Assembly: GCA_021324015.1 (NCBI GenBank) | Contig: JAJPJX010000053.1 | Span: 1-57,761 of the forward strand | DNA length: 57,761 nucleotides | Source of the DNA: Solibacteraceae bacterium | Lineage (GTDB): Bacteria > Acidobacteriota > Terriglobia > Bryobacterales > Bryobacteraceae | Direction: 5' to 3' | In this document: one piece after another, positions 1 to 10,859 of the stretch | Numbering within the stretch: position 1 is the first letter of the stretch | How the letters are laid out: each line of letters opens with the position of its first letter | Translations under genes and position numbers: made by a program | Notes under the pieces: generated by a model | What the model was told of the DNA's origin: nothing | Seen by the model: the letters and a program-made list of their open reading frames with translations, nothing else | Database searches by the model: none

Positions 1-325
1 CCAACAGAAACCGGTTTTCGGCCAGAGTTTCGGGAATTGGTTCGGGTAAGTCTGGGGTTTCCCCCCGGAGACTGCCGCCAATAAGCCCCGTTACGTTTCA
101 CCCCGCCTCGGTCCCCGCCAAAACGCGGAGGGCCGGGGCGGTGACGATCACCTTCCCATCCGCCAGACACCCCTGCGGCCGCCGAAGTGTGTCTGTTCGC
201 CCGGCGCGCCTTGCATCCTCACCCACGTCGCCTTCATGAGGCCGCAACTGCAATCTCCGGCTACAAAGAACCCTAGGACGTGATACAGCCACGTGGCCGA
301 GAATACAAACACGGTGAGGAAACAC
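1..325. other. no gene recognised at window start
   Basis: No convincing coding region is seen in the first 325 bases. Open frames here are antisense or overlapping artefacts without recognisable domains. A gene ending or starting just left of the window cannot be excluded. Confidence 0.5.
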
Positions 326-1045
326 ATGGCCGTGGGATGCCGGCAGCGTCGCCGCTGTAGCGAACAGCGTGCGCACCGGGTCTTAGGATCAGTGAGCCCT
401 CGACTCGTTTGGTTGCTGTGGGCGACTTCTCTCGCGAGCGCCGCCGAATGGGGCGTCACGGTCGGCGTGCCGCTCCACGGCCCCGTCATCTCCACCAAAT
501 TCCCGTCTTTCTGCTGCGTGGCGGTGCCGGAATCCTGGACTCGCCATCCCGCCCTGGGAGTCTCCGCTTCGCTCCCGCTTGCCTCGCACCTCCGCATCCG
601 CCTCGACGGCACCTGGCAGCGCTGGGGTATCAGCGACACCGCCTCGGGCCTCACGTACCAGACTTTGCCGCCCGGCCCCGCTGGCCTCGCCATCACCAAG
701 CAGGCGACCGCCGCCAACCGCTGGCGGGTGCCCGCTCTGCTCCAATGGGAGCCGCGTCGGCATATCCGGCTGGGCTTCGGACCGGAGCTCTCTCTCGTCA
801 CCCGCAGCCACAGCCGCTACGAGATCCGGAATCCGTTCACCGGCTCCCAGAGCTTTCCCGTCGATTACTTCCGCTCCCTGGACCGGCAGGCGGTCTTCGG
901 CGTCGGCGCTGTCGCCGAGTTCCCCTTCCACCTCGGTCCCCTCACCCTTGCTCCCGATCTCCACTACGCGCGCTGGACGGCGAAGCACTACAACACCAAC
1001 TTCCCGCTCGACGAGTTCTCCAGCGGCATCGCCCTGCGGCTCTGA
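326..1045 (+). CDS. putative outer-membrane beta-barrel protein
   Basis: The protein is about 239 residues. The ATG at 326 is preferred because GAGGA lies 5 nt upstream; a GTG at 293 in the same frame is possible. After a Lys/Arg-rich N-terminus comes a hydrophobic stretch ending in ASA, which suggests a signal peptide. The rest alternates polar and hydrophobic residues, with phrases such as RLDGTWQRWG, IRLGFGPEL, VFGVGAVAEF and a final GIALRL, as expected of antiparallel strands of a small barrel. No enzymatic motif is seen. Function is unknown, and the outer-membrane location is inferred from composition and the C-terminal pattern only. Confidence 0.5.
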   Translation: MAVGCRQRRRCSEQRAHRVLGSVSPRLVWLLWATSLASAAEWGVTVGVPLHGPVISTKFPSFCCVAVPESWTRHPALGVSASLPLASHLRIRLDGTWQRWGISDTASGLTYQTLPPGPAGLAITKQATAANRWRVPALLQWEPRRHIRLGFGPELSLVTRSHSRYEIRNPFTGSQSFPVDYFRSLDRQAVFGVGAVAEFPFHLGPLTLAPDLHYARWTAKHYNTNFPLDEFSSGIALRL

Positions 1046-1234
1046 CGTCTCGAGCGCGATGAACGCTGGTCAGTTTGCCGTTACGTCGCATGTCGGACTG
1101 TGGCCCCGCGTAGCTTAGAACCAGTTCCGGCCGCAATTCCTCCCTTGCGCGCCGGGCCCTGGTGGATACGGAGCGGTGCGAAGACCCTCGCGCTGAATGA
1201 GCCGTATTGCGTCTAGCCGGCGCCTGGCCGCGAT

Positions 1235-1264
1235 GTTACCGGGCCGCGGCCGTCAGGGAGCGGT
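1235..1264 (-). repeat. REP-like palindromic repeat, copy A
   Basis: Read on the minus strand this matches the dispersed element with core ACCGCTCCCTGACGG followed by CCGCGGCCCGGTAAC. It overlaps the 3' end of the cytochrome c peroxidase gene, whose TAA stop lies inside it. Other copies are at 35867, 35920, 40602, 53645 and 56280. Confidence 0.7.
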
Positions 1265-2408
1265 ATCCCGGCACCAGCGCCTCCGCCAGCGCCGCGCCCA
1301 CGCTCCGGACCTCCGCTTTCTTCGCCTCCGGCGGCCCTACGTTCGGCGGCATCTCCCCGGTCAGCGATTCCAGGAAGGCCACCAGGTCCGTCCGCTCCCG
1401 CGGGGTCAGAAAGTCCAGCGCGTGGATCTCTTTGTCCCGCCACGGGCTCGATGTACCGCCGCCCACGTAGAACTCCACCACGTCGGTCAGCGTCTTCAGG
1501 CTGCCGTCATGCATGTACGGCGCCGTCAGCGCGATGTTGCGCAGCGAGGGCGTTTTGAACGCGCCGCGGTCCGCGTCCACCTTGGTCACCGTGTACCGCC
1601 CCAGATCGGTCAACTCGCCTCTGCCGTTGATGCCTACCCCCAGGTTGTGGAACTTGTTGTCCGTGAACAGCGCGAACTTCTCGTCGATGGTGTGGCACGC
1701 CGTGCAGTTGCCCTTGTCCGCCTTGCGGAAAACCTCCAGGCCCCGGATGGCCGCCGCACTCATGGCCTTCTTGTCGCCGCCGAAATAATATTTGTCGAAG
1801 GGGGAATTCCCGCTGACCACCGTCCGCTCGAAAGAGGCGATGCTTTTCTCTATTTTTTCGTACGTGATCGGACCCGGCCCCCACGCCTTCTCGAATTCCG
1901 CTGCGTAGCTGGGGTCCGCGCTGAGTTTCTTCTCCACGTCGGGCAGCGTGTGCGCCATCTCCACCGGGTTCTGCACCGGGCCCTCCGCCTGCTTCTCCAG
2001 GCTGGGCGCCCGTCCGTCCCAGAACTGCACGGTGAAATACGCCGAGTTGAACACCGTGGGGGCGTTGCGTGTCCCCGTCTTTCCGTGTACCCCGTTGGAG
2101 ACGGGTTTGCCGTCCGAAAACCCGGCGCTCGGACTGTGGCACGTGGCGCACGAAACCGTGTTGTCCACCGACAACTGCGTGTCGTAGTAGAGCCGGCGGC
2201 CGAGCGCGATCGTCTCCGCCGTGGGCGGATTGTCCGCCGGAGTCGGTACAGGCGGCAGCCCCAGGGGCGCCTTGATCTCCACAGGCGTCCCGATCGGCCG
2301 GGCAGGCGCAGCGGCCGCTTTCTCCTCCTTCTTCGGTCCCGCGCACGAACTCAGCAGGACTCCTGCCGCCAGGATGATGAGAGATGTTTTAGCCGTTCGA
2401 GGTTCCAT
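1236..2408 (-). CDS. di-heme cytochrome c peroxidase (MauG/CcpA family), lipoprotein
   Basis: 390 residues. The N-terminus is a lipoprotein signal with lipobox LSSC near residue 22, so the protein should be anchored in the periplasm. Two heme c sites are visible, CATCH around residue 87 and CTACH around residue 236, separated as in bacterial di-heme peroxidases. Other family features are RRLYYDTQLS, TGTRNAPTVFN, QFWDGRAPSLE and TPSLRNIALTAPYMHDGS. The likely role is reduction of hydrogen peroxide with electrons from a cytochrome, or MauG-like oxidation. The last codons (YRSLTAAAR and stop) are formed by a copy of the dispersed palindromic repeat at 1235-1264. It is transcribed divergently from the peptidase gene at 2496 with 87 bp between the starts. 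Confidence 0.92.
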   Translation of the reverse strand: MEPRTAKTSLIILAAGVLLSSCAGPKKEEKAAAAPARPIGTPVEIKAPLGLPPVPTPADNPPTAETIALGRRLYYDTQLSVDNTVSCATCHSPSAGFSDGKPVSNGVHGKTGTRNAPTVFNSAYFTVQFWDGRAPSLEKQAEGPVQNPVEMAHTLPDVEKKLSADPSYAAEFEKAWGPGPITYEKIEKSIASFERTVVSGNSPFDKYYFGGDKKAMSAAAIRGLEVFRKADKGNCTACHTIDEKFALFTDNKFHNLGVGINGRGELTDLGRYTVTKVDADRGAFKTPSLRNIALTAPYMHDGSLKTLTDVVEFYVGGGTSSPWRDKEIHALDFLTPRERTDLVAFLESLTGEMPPNVGPPEAKKAEVRSVGAALAEALVPGYRSLTAAAR

Positions 2409-2495
2409 GAGACGAGTTTCTCCGCTTGGTTCGAATCCACATTATATGTCCTGGCACGGCGAACCCCACGCCCCCGGCTCTGCTATAAAAACATC

Positions 2496-4766
<2,271 letters not shown>

Positions 4767-4773
4767 CGCCGCC

Positions 4774-6270
4774 ATGTTGCCGCATCCCTCGCGCGCCGCC
4801 GCAATGCTCCTGCTTCTCCTGCCGGTCCGCCTTCTGAGTCAGGCCCCGGCCCGCCCGGTTGATCCGTCGCGACGGGAGCGCGAGCTCCAGCGCCATAAAA
4901 TGCAGGTCGATCAATACAGGGCCTTGACCGAGGAAGAGCGTGCCAACCCCAACCTGGATGGCGACGCTCGCGCCAGTGCCCGCCGCAGGCGCGTCAGCCT
5001 GCGCCTGGTGGTCATGATCACCGGGGAACTGAACGATGCTCCCGTGCTCGGCGCCGGCATCGTCTTTGGACGGGGCCGGGAGAAAGTGTACGTCGTCACG
5101 GCGAACCACGTGGTGCGCCGGGGCGCCGCCGGCGCGCGGAACTTGCAGGTGAAGTTCCGCGATTCGCCCTCCCTGCCTCTCCCCGCCGAGTTGCTCGGCC
5201 AGTTCGATGCCTCCGCGGATATCGCCGTCTTGAGCGTAGATACTCGCGGCGCGCGGGGACTGGACCCCTGCTCGTGGTTCTTCTTTCAGTTGGCGGAGGC
5301 ACAGGGGCTGAAGCGCGGAGACCCCGTGTACCCGGTGGGAAATCCGAACGGGTTCGGATGGGGCATGCCAGTCACCCCGGACCTGGTCGCGCAAGTCGCG
5401 GATGGCAGGATATTGTTTCAGTCCACGTTTCTCAGCCCGGGTCATTCGGGCGGAGCCCTGCTCGATCCCTTCGGCTTCCTGGCAGGCATGATCCAGGGCG
5501 ATCAGCCGCCCTTTGGCGTGGCGGTCGCCCTGGCCGGCGTGCTTCAAAAACTCCGGGACTGGGGATACCTGGTCGAGCTCTATCAAGTCAACGACAACTT
5601 TGAAAATGCGCTGGAGGCGGCCGCCGCCGCGGGTGACCTCAATACGGTGCGCCCGATCGTCGCCGCCTGCCCGGATGTGAATGCCCTCGGATTTCGTGGC
5701 CGCGCACCTCTGCACATCGCCGCGATGTACGGCCAGGTCGAGGTCGTCAGGTTTCTCCTCGCAGCCGGAGCGGACGTCGATGCCAGGGGCGATATCGACA
5801 GCACTGCGCTGGAGCTGGCATGCCTCAAGGGCCGCCTGGAGACCGTCCGGGTGCTGTTGGCTGCCGGAGCCGCGGTCAACCAGCCCGACCGGAGCGGCCG
5901 GACCCCTCTGCATTTGGCCGCCCGGGAAGGGCATGTGGAGGTGATCAACCTGCTGTGCGCCCAGGGAGCGGACGTGAACGCGCACGCCGGAAACGGGGAG
6001 ACGCCTTTGCACATCGCCGCGGCGGAGAATCACGTCGAAGCTGTGAACGCTCTGCTGGCCCGTGCCGCCGTGGTGGACGCGCGGACCAAGGATGGCCGCA
6101 CGCCGCTCCATGAGGCCGTAGCTAACAGGTATCCGGCCGTCGTGAAAGCGCTTCTGGCGGGTGGGGCCGACCCCCGCGCAAGGACGCAGAGCGGGGACAC
6201 ACCTCTCGATCTGGCGCGCCTACACCCCGAAATCCGGGACCTGCTCCGCTCCCGGGGCGGGAAAAAGTGA
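4774..6270 (+). CDS. trypsin-like serine protease fused to ankyrin repeats
   Basis: 498 residues from the ATG at 4774; an internal ATG at 4804 would start directly at the hydrophobic leader (MLLLLLPVRLLSQAP). Residues about 80-260 are a trypsin/HtrA-like domain. H112 (TANHVV), D149 (SADIAVL) and S225 (GHSGGALL) form the triad; the usual Asn/Asp before Ser is His. From about residue 272 come six to seven ankyrin units, five with clear TPLHxAA-type openings and LLxxGADV ends. The leader suggests an exported protein in which the repeats recruit substrates or partners. It lies 7 nt after a GCPII-like peptidase gene, which hints at joint peptide degradation. The substrate is unknown. Confidence 0.88.
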   Translation: MLPHPSRAAAMLLLLLPVRLLSQAPARPVDPSRRERELQRHKMQVDQYRALTEEERANPNLDGDARASARRRRVSLRLVVMITGELNDAPVLGAGIVFGRGREKVYVVTANHVVRRGAAGARNLQVKFRDSPSLPLPAELLGQFDASADIAVLSVDTRGARGLDPCSWFFFQLAEAQGLKRGDPVYPVGNPNGFGWGMPVTPDLVAQVADGRILFQSTFLSPGHSGGALLDPFGFLAGMIQGDQPPFGVAVALAGVLQKLRDWGYLVELYQVNDNFENALEAAAAAGDLNTVRPIVAACPDVNALGFRGRAPLHIAAMYGQVEVVRFLLAAGADVDARGDIDSTALELACLKGRLETVRVLLAAGAAVNQPDRSGRTPLHLAAREGHVEVINLLCAQGADVNAHAGNGETPLHIAAAENHVEAVNALLARAAVVDARTKDGRTPLHEAVANRYPAVVKALLAGGADPRARTQSGDTPLDLARLHPEIRDLLRSRGGKK

Positions 6271-6276
6271 GGCGCC

Positions 6277-7140
6277 CTACAGCGCCAGCGCGCCCCGGTA
6301 CACCATCTCCTTCAGGTTGAATTTTGCCTTGATCGGCGCCCTGCCGAACTGCGTGGTGAAGCTGACTTCCTTGTCCTCCGGCCCAAGGTGCAGCAGGTCC
6401 TTGGAGAACCCGAATAGCACGGTTTTCGTCTCGCGCGACGTGGTGGCCGCCAGTTGCACCACGCCGGGCTGGGCCGGCTCTTTGCCTTTCGGCTCCAGGT
6501 AGGTCAGACCCTTCAGCCGCTCCAGCATGTCCTCGCTCATACCCTGCGAGATCGTGGTGTCCGTCTGGCCGTCGTCAGAGCGCTGCTGGCGCGAGGCCAG
6601 CATCGGAATGCCGCTCACGCTGATCACGTAGTGGTTGGCCAGCGCCTCCGGCAGCGGCGTCTTCAGTGCGTCCAGGATGGGCTTGGCGCTCTCCCAGCGC
6701 ACCACGCCATGAAACGACATCCCCCGGCCGCCTCCGGGGTACCCTCCGCCAGTATCGTCCGGGTAGCCCGTGCCCCCGCCGCCTCGGGGATACCCGCCGC
6801 CCGGGTACCCTCCGCCTGGATAGCCGCCCCCTGGATAGCCGCCACCAGGATATCCGCCGCCGGGGTAGCCTACGCCCGGGATCCCCATCCCACCGACGCG
6901 TCCCATGCCCCCCCGGCCCATGCGTCCGCCTCGTCCGGCGCCCTCCGTAGACGCGCTTACTTCCTTGGCCCACGGGGATTTGCTCGTCAGCTTGTCGATT
7001 TCCTCGCTGGACCACTGCGCGGGGTCTTTCTTGTTCCAGAAATCAGATTCGCTCCCGTACGCCCGGCTCCAGGACGCCAGCACCGTCCCGGAAGCGAGCA
7101 AAAGCACATCGCGGCGGGTGTATGCCAAATCTTGCTGCAT
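6277..7140 (-). CDS. hypothetical exported protein with YPGGG tandem repeats
   Basis: About 287 residues if translation starts at the ATG at 7140 (MQQDLAYTRRDVLLLASG); an upstream in-frame start at 7221 would add a poor N-terminus. TRRDVLLLASG followed by a hydrophobic run looks like a Tat or Sec signal. Then comes a DFWNKKDPAQWSSEEI segment of the kind found in acidobacterial GWxTD-type exported proteins, a Gly-Met-Arg stretch, five exact YPGGG units plus variants, and a roughly 130-residue C-terminal domain I do not recognise. It converges on the trypsin-ankyrin gene with a 6-nt gap. Function is unknown; the repeats suggest a flexible spacer. Confidence 0.65.
   Translation of the reverse strand: MQQDLAYTRRDVLLLASGTVLASWSRAYGSESDFWNKKDPAQWSSEEIDKLTSKSPWAKEVSASTEGAGRGGRMGRGGMGRVGGMGIPGVGYPGGGYPGGGYPGGGYPGGGYPGGGYPRGGGGTGYPDDTGGGYPGGGRGMSFHGVVRWESAKPILDALKTPLPEALANHYVISVSGIPMLASRQQRSDDGQTDTTISQGMSEDMLERLKGLTYLEPKGKEPAQPGVVQLAATTSRETKTVLFGFSKDLLHLGPEDKEVSFTTQFGRAPIKAKFNLKEMVYRGALAL
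6793..6867 (-). repeat. 15-bp tandem repeat encoding YPGGG x5
   Basis: Five in-frame 15-bp units each encode Tyr-Pro-Gly-Gly-Gly, with synonymous differences between units. They are followed by degenerate units (YPRGG, YPDD). The array forms the low-complexity linker of the exported protein at 6277-7140. Confidence 0.8.
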
Positions 7141-7156
7141 ACACAGAAGACGTCGC

Positions 7157-7193
7157 CATGCCGCCTCCACGTTGCACCCATGCCGCCTCCACG
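7157..7193. repeat. 15-bp direct repeat upstream of the YPGGG gene
   Basis: CATGCCGCCTCCACG occurs at 7157-7171 and again at 7179-7193, 22 bp apart (about two helical turns), just upstream of the proposed start at 7140. It could be a tandem binding site or a slippage product. Nothing else supports a role. Confidence 0.4.
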
Positions 7194-7258
7194 CCAATGT
7201 CGCCATTGCCGGGGAGCACATCGCCTGCGTGGGTCCTACCGCGCAAACGCTAGTCTCC

Positions 7259-8092
7259 CTATTCGGTCTGCTGCCTTCCGCCCCCGGTCTTCTGCAACGC
7301 CCGCATCACTTCCCCGCTCAGCGTCGTCGGGCACCAATACTTCTCGATGTGCTCCACCACCAGTTCGGTCCCCTGCGAGTGGCTCACGTAGGGCCGGTCC
7401 TTCGGGTTGTACATCGTATCGGTCAGGTCCCGCACCAGCACGCAGCGGATCCCCCAGTTGGTCATCTTCTTGATCGCGAACGTGCGGTTGAGCACACACA
7501 TGTTTGTGTGCACGCCCATGAACAGCAGGTTGCGGATGCCGCGCTGCCGCAAAAAGCTATAGATCTGCGGCCCGCTGTCGCTCACCACGTCGTTGCCGGT
7601 GATGTGCAGCGTGGCGATCTCGCGTGTCCAGGCCTTGTAGAATTTGTCCGGCGTGTCGCACCCGCCGGAGGAATCGTCAATCGGCAGCGGCGGGTCGCTC
7701 AACCCCAGCGAGGGCGGCGGCTCGACCCTGGGCACGGCCAGGATGGCCAGACGCTGCGGCAAGTCCTTGTAGAAATCCATGGTCTCCGAAGGCGCGTGGA
7801 TGATCTGCACTCCGTGCGCCCGCGCCGCGTCGATGAGCGGGGACATCTTCTGCGCCAGAGGCACCACGCGGCTCACCGCTCCCTTGCACCAGTGGTTATC
7901 CCACATGTCGCAGATCAGGATGGCCGTCTGGTCCACCGGAAAGCTCTTGCGAAAGCGCACTTCCTGCCAGTCGCCGCTGCCCTTGAAGGCTTCCACCCGC
8001 GACCGTAGCTCCAGATCCAGGTCCGCCGCCGCGGCCAGACCCAAGCTGGCCAGCGCCAACACGCCCCATCGCCGCATTTTCATGCGATCCAT
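7259..8092 (-). CDS. exported isochorismatase-like cysteine hydrolase
   Basis: About 277 residues from the ATG at 8092 (MDRMKMRRWGVLALASLGLAAAA). ATGs at 8083 and 8077 are equally possible, and all precede a signal peptide. The family triad is suggested by D62 (AILICDMWD) and the nucleophile C199 (GVHTNMCVLNR), with a lysine near residues 150-153. ICDMW, HTNMCV and the parallel-sheet spacing fit the isochorismatase/nicotinamidase superfamily, whose members hydrolyse amides or vinyl ethers. The signal peptide is unusual because most relatives are cytosolic; substrate is not predictable. It is divergent from the formaldehyde dehydrogenase gene. Confidence 0.85.
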   Translation of the reverse strand: MDRMKMRRWGVLALASLGLAAAADLDLELRSRVEAFKGSGDWQEVRFRKSFPVDQTAILICDMWDNHWCKGAVSRVVPLAQKMSPLIDAARAHGVQIIHAPSETMDFYKDLPQRLAILAVPRVEPPPSLGLSDPPLPIDDSSGGCDTPDKFYKAWTREIATLHITGNDVVSDSGPQIYSFLRQRGIRNLLFMGVHTNMCVLNRTFAIKKMTNWGIRCVLVRDLTDTMYNPKDRPYVSHSQGTELVVEHIEKYWCPTTLSGEVMRALQKTGGGRQQTE

Positions 8093-8183
8093 CTTAACGC
8101 CAAACGGACTTGACACTCCGCCGCCAGTTTTGATGACATTGATTTCCGCTAGGCATTTCGACACTCATTGGGAGGTAGTTTAC

Positions 8184-9374
8184 ATGGCAACCAACCGCGG
8201 CGTGGCCTACATGGGCCCCGGTAAAGTAGAAGTGCAGTCCATCGATTTCCCCAAACTGGCGCTGGGCTCGCGCAAGTGCGAGCACGGCGTGATTCTGAAA
8301 GTCGTCACGACCAACATCTGTGGCAGCGATCAGCACATGGTGCGCGGCCGCACAACCGCCCCTCTGGGGCTGATCCTGGGCCACGAAATCACCGGAGAGG
8401 TCATCGAGGCGGGGCGCGACGTCGAGTTCGTCAAGGTCGGCGATCTGGTTTCGGTGCCCTTCAATATCGCCTGTGGGCGCTGCCGCAACTGCAAGGAAGG
8501 CAAAACCGGCATCTGCCTCAACGTCAATCCCGCGCGCCCCGGCGCCGCGTACGGCTACGTGGATATGGGCGGCTGGGTCGGCGGCCAGGCCGAATACGTC
8601 ATGGTCCCTTACGCGGATTTCAACGTCCTGAAGTTCCGCGACAAGGACCAGGCCATGGCCAAGATCAAGGACCTCACCCTGCTCTCGGATATCTTCCCCA
8701 CTGGCTATCACGGGGCCGTGAGCGCCGGCGTGGGTCCCGGCTCCACGGTGTATGTTGCCGGCGCCGGCCCGGTCGGATTGGCCTGCGCCGCTTCCTGCCA
8801 GTTGCTGGGCGCCGCCGTGGTGATCGTCGGCGATATGATCCCCGAGCGGCTCGCGCAAGCCGCCAGTTTCGGCTGCCAGACCGTCGATCTGCGCAAGGAC
8901 GCCACCCTGGGTGAGCAGATTGAACAGATCCTGGGCGTCCCCGAGGTCGATTCCGCGGTTGATTGCGTGGGCTTCGAGGCGCATGGCCAGGGCAAGGAAG
9001 CCGCCCAGGAGAGACCCGCCACGGTGCTCAACTCGGTCATGCAGATCACCCGCGCCGGCGGCGCCATCGGCATTCCGGGCCTCTACGTCACCGACGATCC
9101 CGGCGCCACGGACGCCAACGCCAAGACCGGCACCCTCGGGATCCGGATCGGTTTGGGCTGGGCCAAATCCCACGCCTTCACCACCGGCCAGTGCCCGGTC
9201 ATGCGCTACAACCGCCAGCTCATGATGGCCATCCTCCACGACAAGATCCAGATCGCCAAGGCGGTCAACGCCACCGTCATTTCGCTCGACGATGCCCCTC
9301 AGGGCTATAAGGACTTCGACCGCGGAGCGGCCAAGAAGTTCGTCATCGACCCGCACCAGACGGTCGCCGCCTGA
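8184..9374 (+). CDS. fdhA: glutathione-independent formaldehyde dehydrogenase (zinc MDR family)
   Basis: 396 residues from the ATG at 8184, with GGGAGG 8 nt upstream. It is a zinc-dependent medium-chain dehydrogenase. C46 and H67 (GHEITG) match the catalytic zinc site, and C97, C100, C103 and C111 the structural zinc of Pseudomonas putida formaldehyde dehydrogenase. The Rossmann motif VAGAGPVGLACA and a late insertion (YVTDDPGATDANAKTG) also fit that subfamily. The reaction would be NAD-dependent oxidation of formaldehyde to formate without glutathione, in the cytoplasm, for detoxification or dismutation. A closely related alcohol dehydrogenase role cannot be excluded. No other C1 genes are adjacent. 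Confidence 0.88.
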   Translation: MATNRGVAYMGPGKVEVQSIDFPKLALGSRKCEHGVILKVVTTNICGSDQHMVRGRTTAPLGLILGHEITGEVIEAGRDVEFVKVGDLVSVPFNIACGRCRNCKEGKTGICLNVNPARPGAAYGYVDMGGWVGGQAEYVMVPYADFNVLKFRDKDQAMAKIKDLTLLSDIFPTGYHGAVSAGVGPGSTVYVAGAGPVGLACAASCQLLGAAVVIVGDMIPERLAQAASFGCQTVDLRKDATLGEQIEQILGVPEVDSAVDCVGFEAHGQGKEAAQERPATVLNSVMQITRAGGAIGIPGLYVTDDPGATDANAKTGTLGIRIGLGWAKSHAFTTGQCPVMRYNRQLMMAILHDKIQIAKAVNATVISLDDAPQGYKDFDRGAAKKFVIDPHQTVAA

Positions 9375-9427
9375 TCCCTTGGGCCGCGGGCGCCGGGTCG
9401 CCCTGCGTCCGCGGCCGATTCAGTAGA

Positions 9428-10276
9428 ATGAGAGGCATGACCGTCACAGCCACCCGGCGCGGCTTCCTGGGAAGCGCCGCCGGCCTCTTGGGGTTGACCG
9501 CCGGCAGCGCCCCTGCCGCGGTGGAGGAGTCGCCCTACGGCATCAAGCTGGGCGTGGCCAGTTATTCCTTCCGCGAATTCCAGCGCGCCCTGGCCATCCG
9601 CTGCATCCGGGAATTGCAGACCCCCTATGTCAGCGTCAAAGAGTACCACCTGCTGTACCACAGCACGCCGGACGAGCTCGAAAAAGGGCGCCGCGAATTC
9701 GAGAAAGCGGGCCTGAGGATCATGAGCGGCGGCAACATCGGCCTGCCCAACGACGATCTGGCCGACATGCGCCGCTACTTCGAGTACGCCAAGATGTGCG
9801 GCATGCCCATGATCGTCTGTGCCCCTACGCACGAGAACCTCGGCAAGCTCGAATCCCTGGTGAAGGAATACAACATCAAGGCCGCTATCCACAACCACGG
9901 TCCGGAAGACAAGCACTTCCCATCGCCTTACACGGTGCTGGAGGCGGTGCGGAACCTGGACCCGCGAGTCGGCCTGTGCATGGACGTGGGGCACTCGGCG
10001 CGCACCGGCGTGGATCTGGTCAAGGTCGTCGCCGACGCCGGGCCGCGCCTTTTGGATATGCACATCAAGGATCTGCGCAGCGCCGCCGACAAAAACAGCC
10101 AGTGCGACGTCGGCCAGGGGGCGCTGCCCATCGTGGGCATCTTCCGGCAGTTGCACAAAATGGGCTACGCGGGATGCGTCAACCTGGAATATGAGATTCA
10201 CGCTGACGATCCCTTGCCCGGCATGCAGCGCTCCTTCGCCTACATGCGCGGTGTGCTCGCCGGCTTGAAGGGCTGA
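9428..10276 (+). CDS. Tat-exported xylose-isomerase-like TIM barrel (sugar phosphate isomerase/epimerase family)
   Basis: 282 residues. A twin-arginine signal opens the protein (TATRRGFLGSAAGLLGLTAG). ATGs at 9428 and 9437 are both possible. The mature part has the AP-endonuclease-2/xylose-isomerase-like barrel signatures: KLGVASYSFR, IHNHGPED, LCMDVGHSARTG, DMHIKDLR and NLEYEIHADDP, which supply the usual His/Asp/Glu metal ligands. Family members isomerise or epimerise sugars or keto compounds; the substrate is unknown. Export is typical of this lineage. The next gene begins immediately after its TGA, so the two are probably translationally linked. Confidence 0.85.
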   Translation: MRGMTVTATRRGFLGSAAGLLGLTAGSAPAAVEESPYGIKLGVASYSFREFQRALAIRCIRELQTPYVSVKEYHLLYHSTPDELEKGRREFEKAGLRIMSGGNIGLPNDDLADMRRYFEYAKMCGMPMIVCAPTHENLGKLESLVKEYNIKAAIHNHGPEDKHFPSPYTVLEAVRNLDPRVGLCMDVGHSARTGVDLVKVVADAGPRLLDMHIKDLRSAADKNSQCDVGQGALPIVGIFRQLHKMGYAGCVNLEYEIHADDPLPGMQRSFAYMRGVLAGLKG

Positions 10277-10507
10277 TTGACCCGCATCGTCCGCCACTTC
10301 TGGGGGTGGTGTCTGGTGATTGTGGGTATTGTCGGCTTGCTTCTGCCGGTGATGCCCGGCTGGGTGTTCCTGATTCCCGGCCTGGTGATTCTCAGCGATT
10401 ATTTTCCCTGGGCCCGGAAATTAGTGACTTGGGCCCGCGAAAAGGCAGGATATGGCAAACATTCCGATCGGAGCGACAAGAGAACAGACGCTTCTGGTAA
10501 CCAGTGA
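10277..10507 (+). CDS. small PGPGW/DUF454-like membrane protein
   Basis: 76 residues with a TTG start directly after the preceding TGA. The sequence has one hydrophobic hairpin (CLVIVGIVGLLLPVMPGWVF and LIPGLVILS) around a PGW turn, then an amphipathic charged tail. This fits small inner-membrane proteins of the PGPGW type. The last 56 bp overlap the thioesterase gene start. Its role is unknown; an internal GTG start is possible. Confidence 0.65.
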   Translation: MTRIVRHFWGWCLVIVGIVGLLLPVMPGWVFLIPGLVILSDYFPWARKLVTWAREKAGYGKHSDRSDKRTDASGNQ

Positions 10508-10859
10508 CGTGGCCATCAGCTTTATGGGGCTGGAGAACGCGCGCGTGCTCAGCACGCCGCAGATGATTGGCCACATGGAGATCACTTGCCGCAACCTCGC
10601 CGTGGGCTACCTGGATCCCGGCTACGACACGGTGGGAACGCACGTGGATGTCTACCACCTGGCGGCGGCGCCCATGGGCACCACCGTAACTTTCCGCGCC
10701 GAAGTCCTCGCGGTGGAGGACCGCAAGGTGAAGTTCCGCGTGGAGTGTTTCGACGAGAAAGAGAAGCTCGGCGAAGGCACGCACGAACGAACCATTATCA
10801 ACGTAGCCCGCTTCACCGCCAAGATGGCCGCGAAAGCCGAAACCTCGCGCACGGCCTGA
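10452..10859 (+). CDS. FlK-like hotdog thioesterase
   Basis: 135 residues from the ATG at 10452, with AGGA 2 nt upstream inside the previous gene. The sequence matches the single-domain hotdog thioesterases related to fluoroacetyl-CoA thioesterase FlK. T35, E43 and H69 have exactly the spacing of the FlK residues Thr42, Glu50 and His76, and the conserved THVDVYHLAAAP and GEGTHER segments are present. It should hydrolyse a small acyl-CoA in the cytoplasm; nothing indicates that fluoroacetyl-CoA is the real substrate. Its stop abuts the convergent stop of the methyltransferase gene at 10860. Confidence 0.8.
   Translation: MANIPIGATREQTLLVTSDVAISFMGLENARVLSTPQMIGHMEITCRNLAVGYLDPGYDTVGTHVDVYHLAAAPMGTTVTFRAEVLAVEDRKVKFRVECFDEKEKLGEGTHERTIINVARFTAKMAAKAETSRTA

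Noticed and set aside
1197-2495. Upstream extension of the peptidase reading frame
   Set aside because: The extension is antisense to the peroxidase gene; the signal peptide begins at the ATG at 2496.
6793-6867. CRISPR-like array
   Set aside because: The 15-bp units have no spacers and encode a protein repeat in frame. The same holds for the 21-bp units at 47175.
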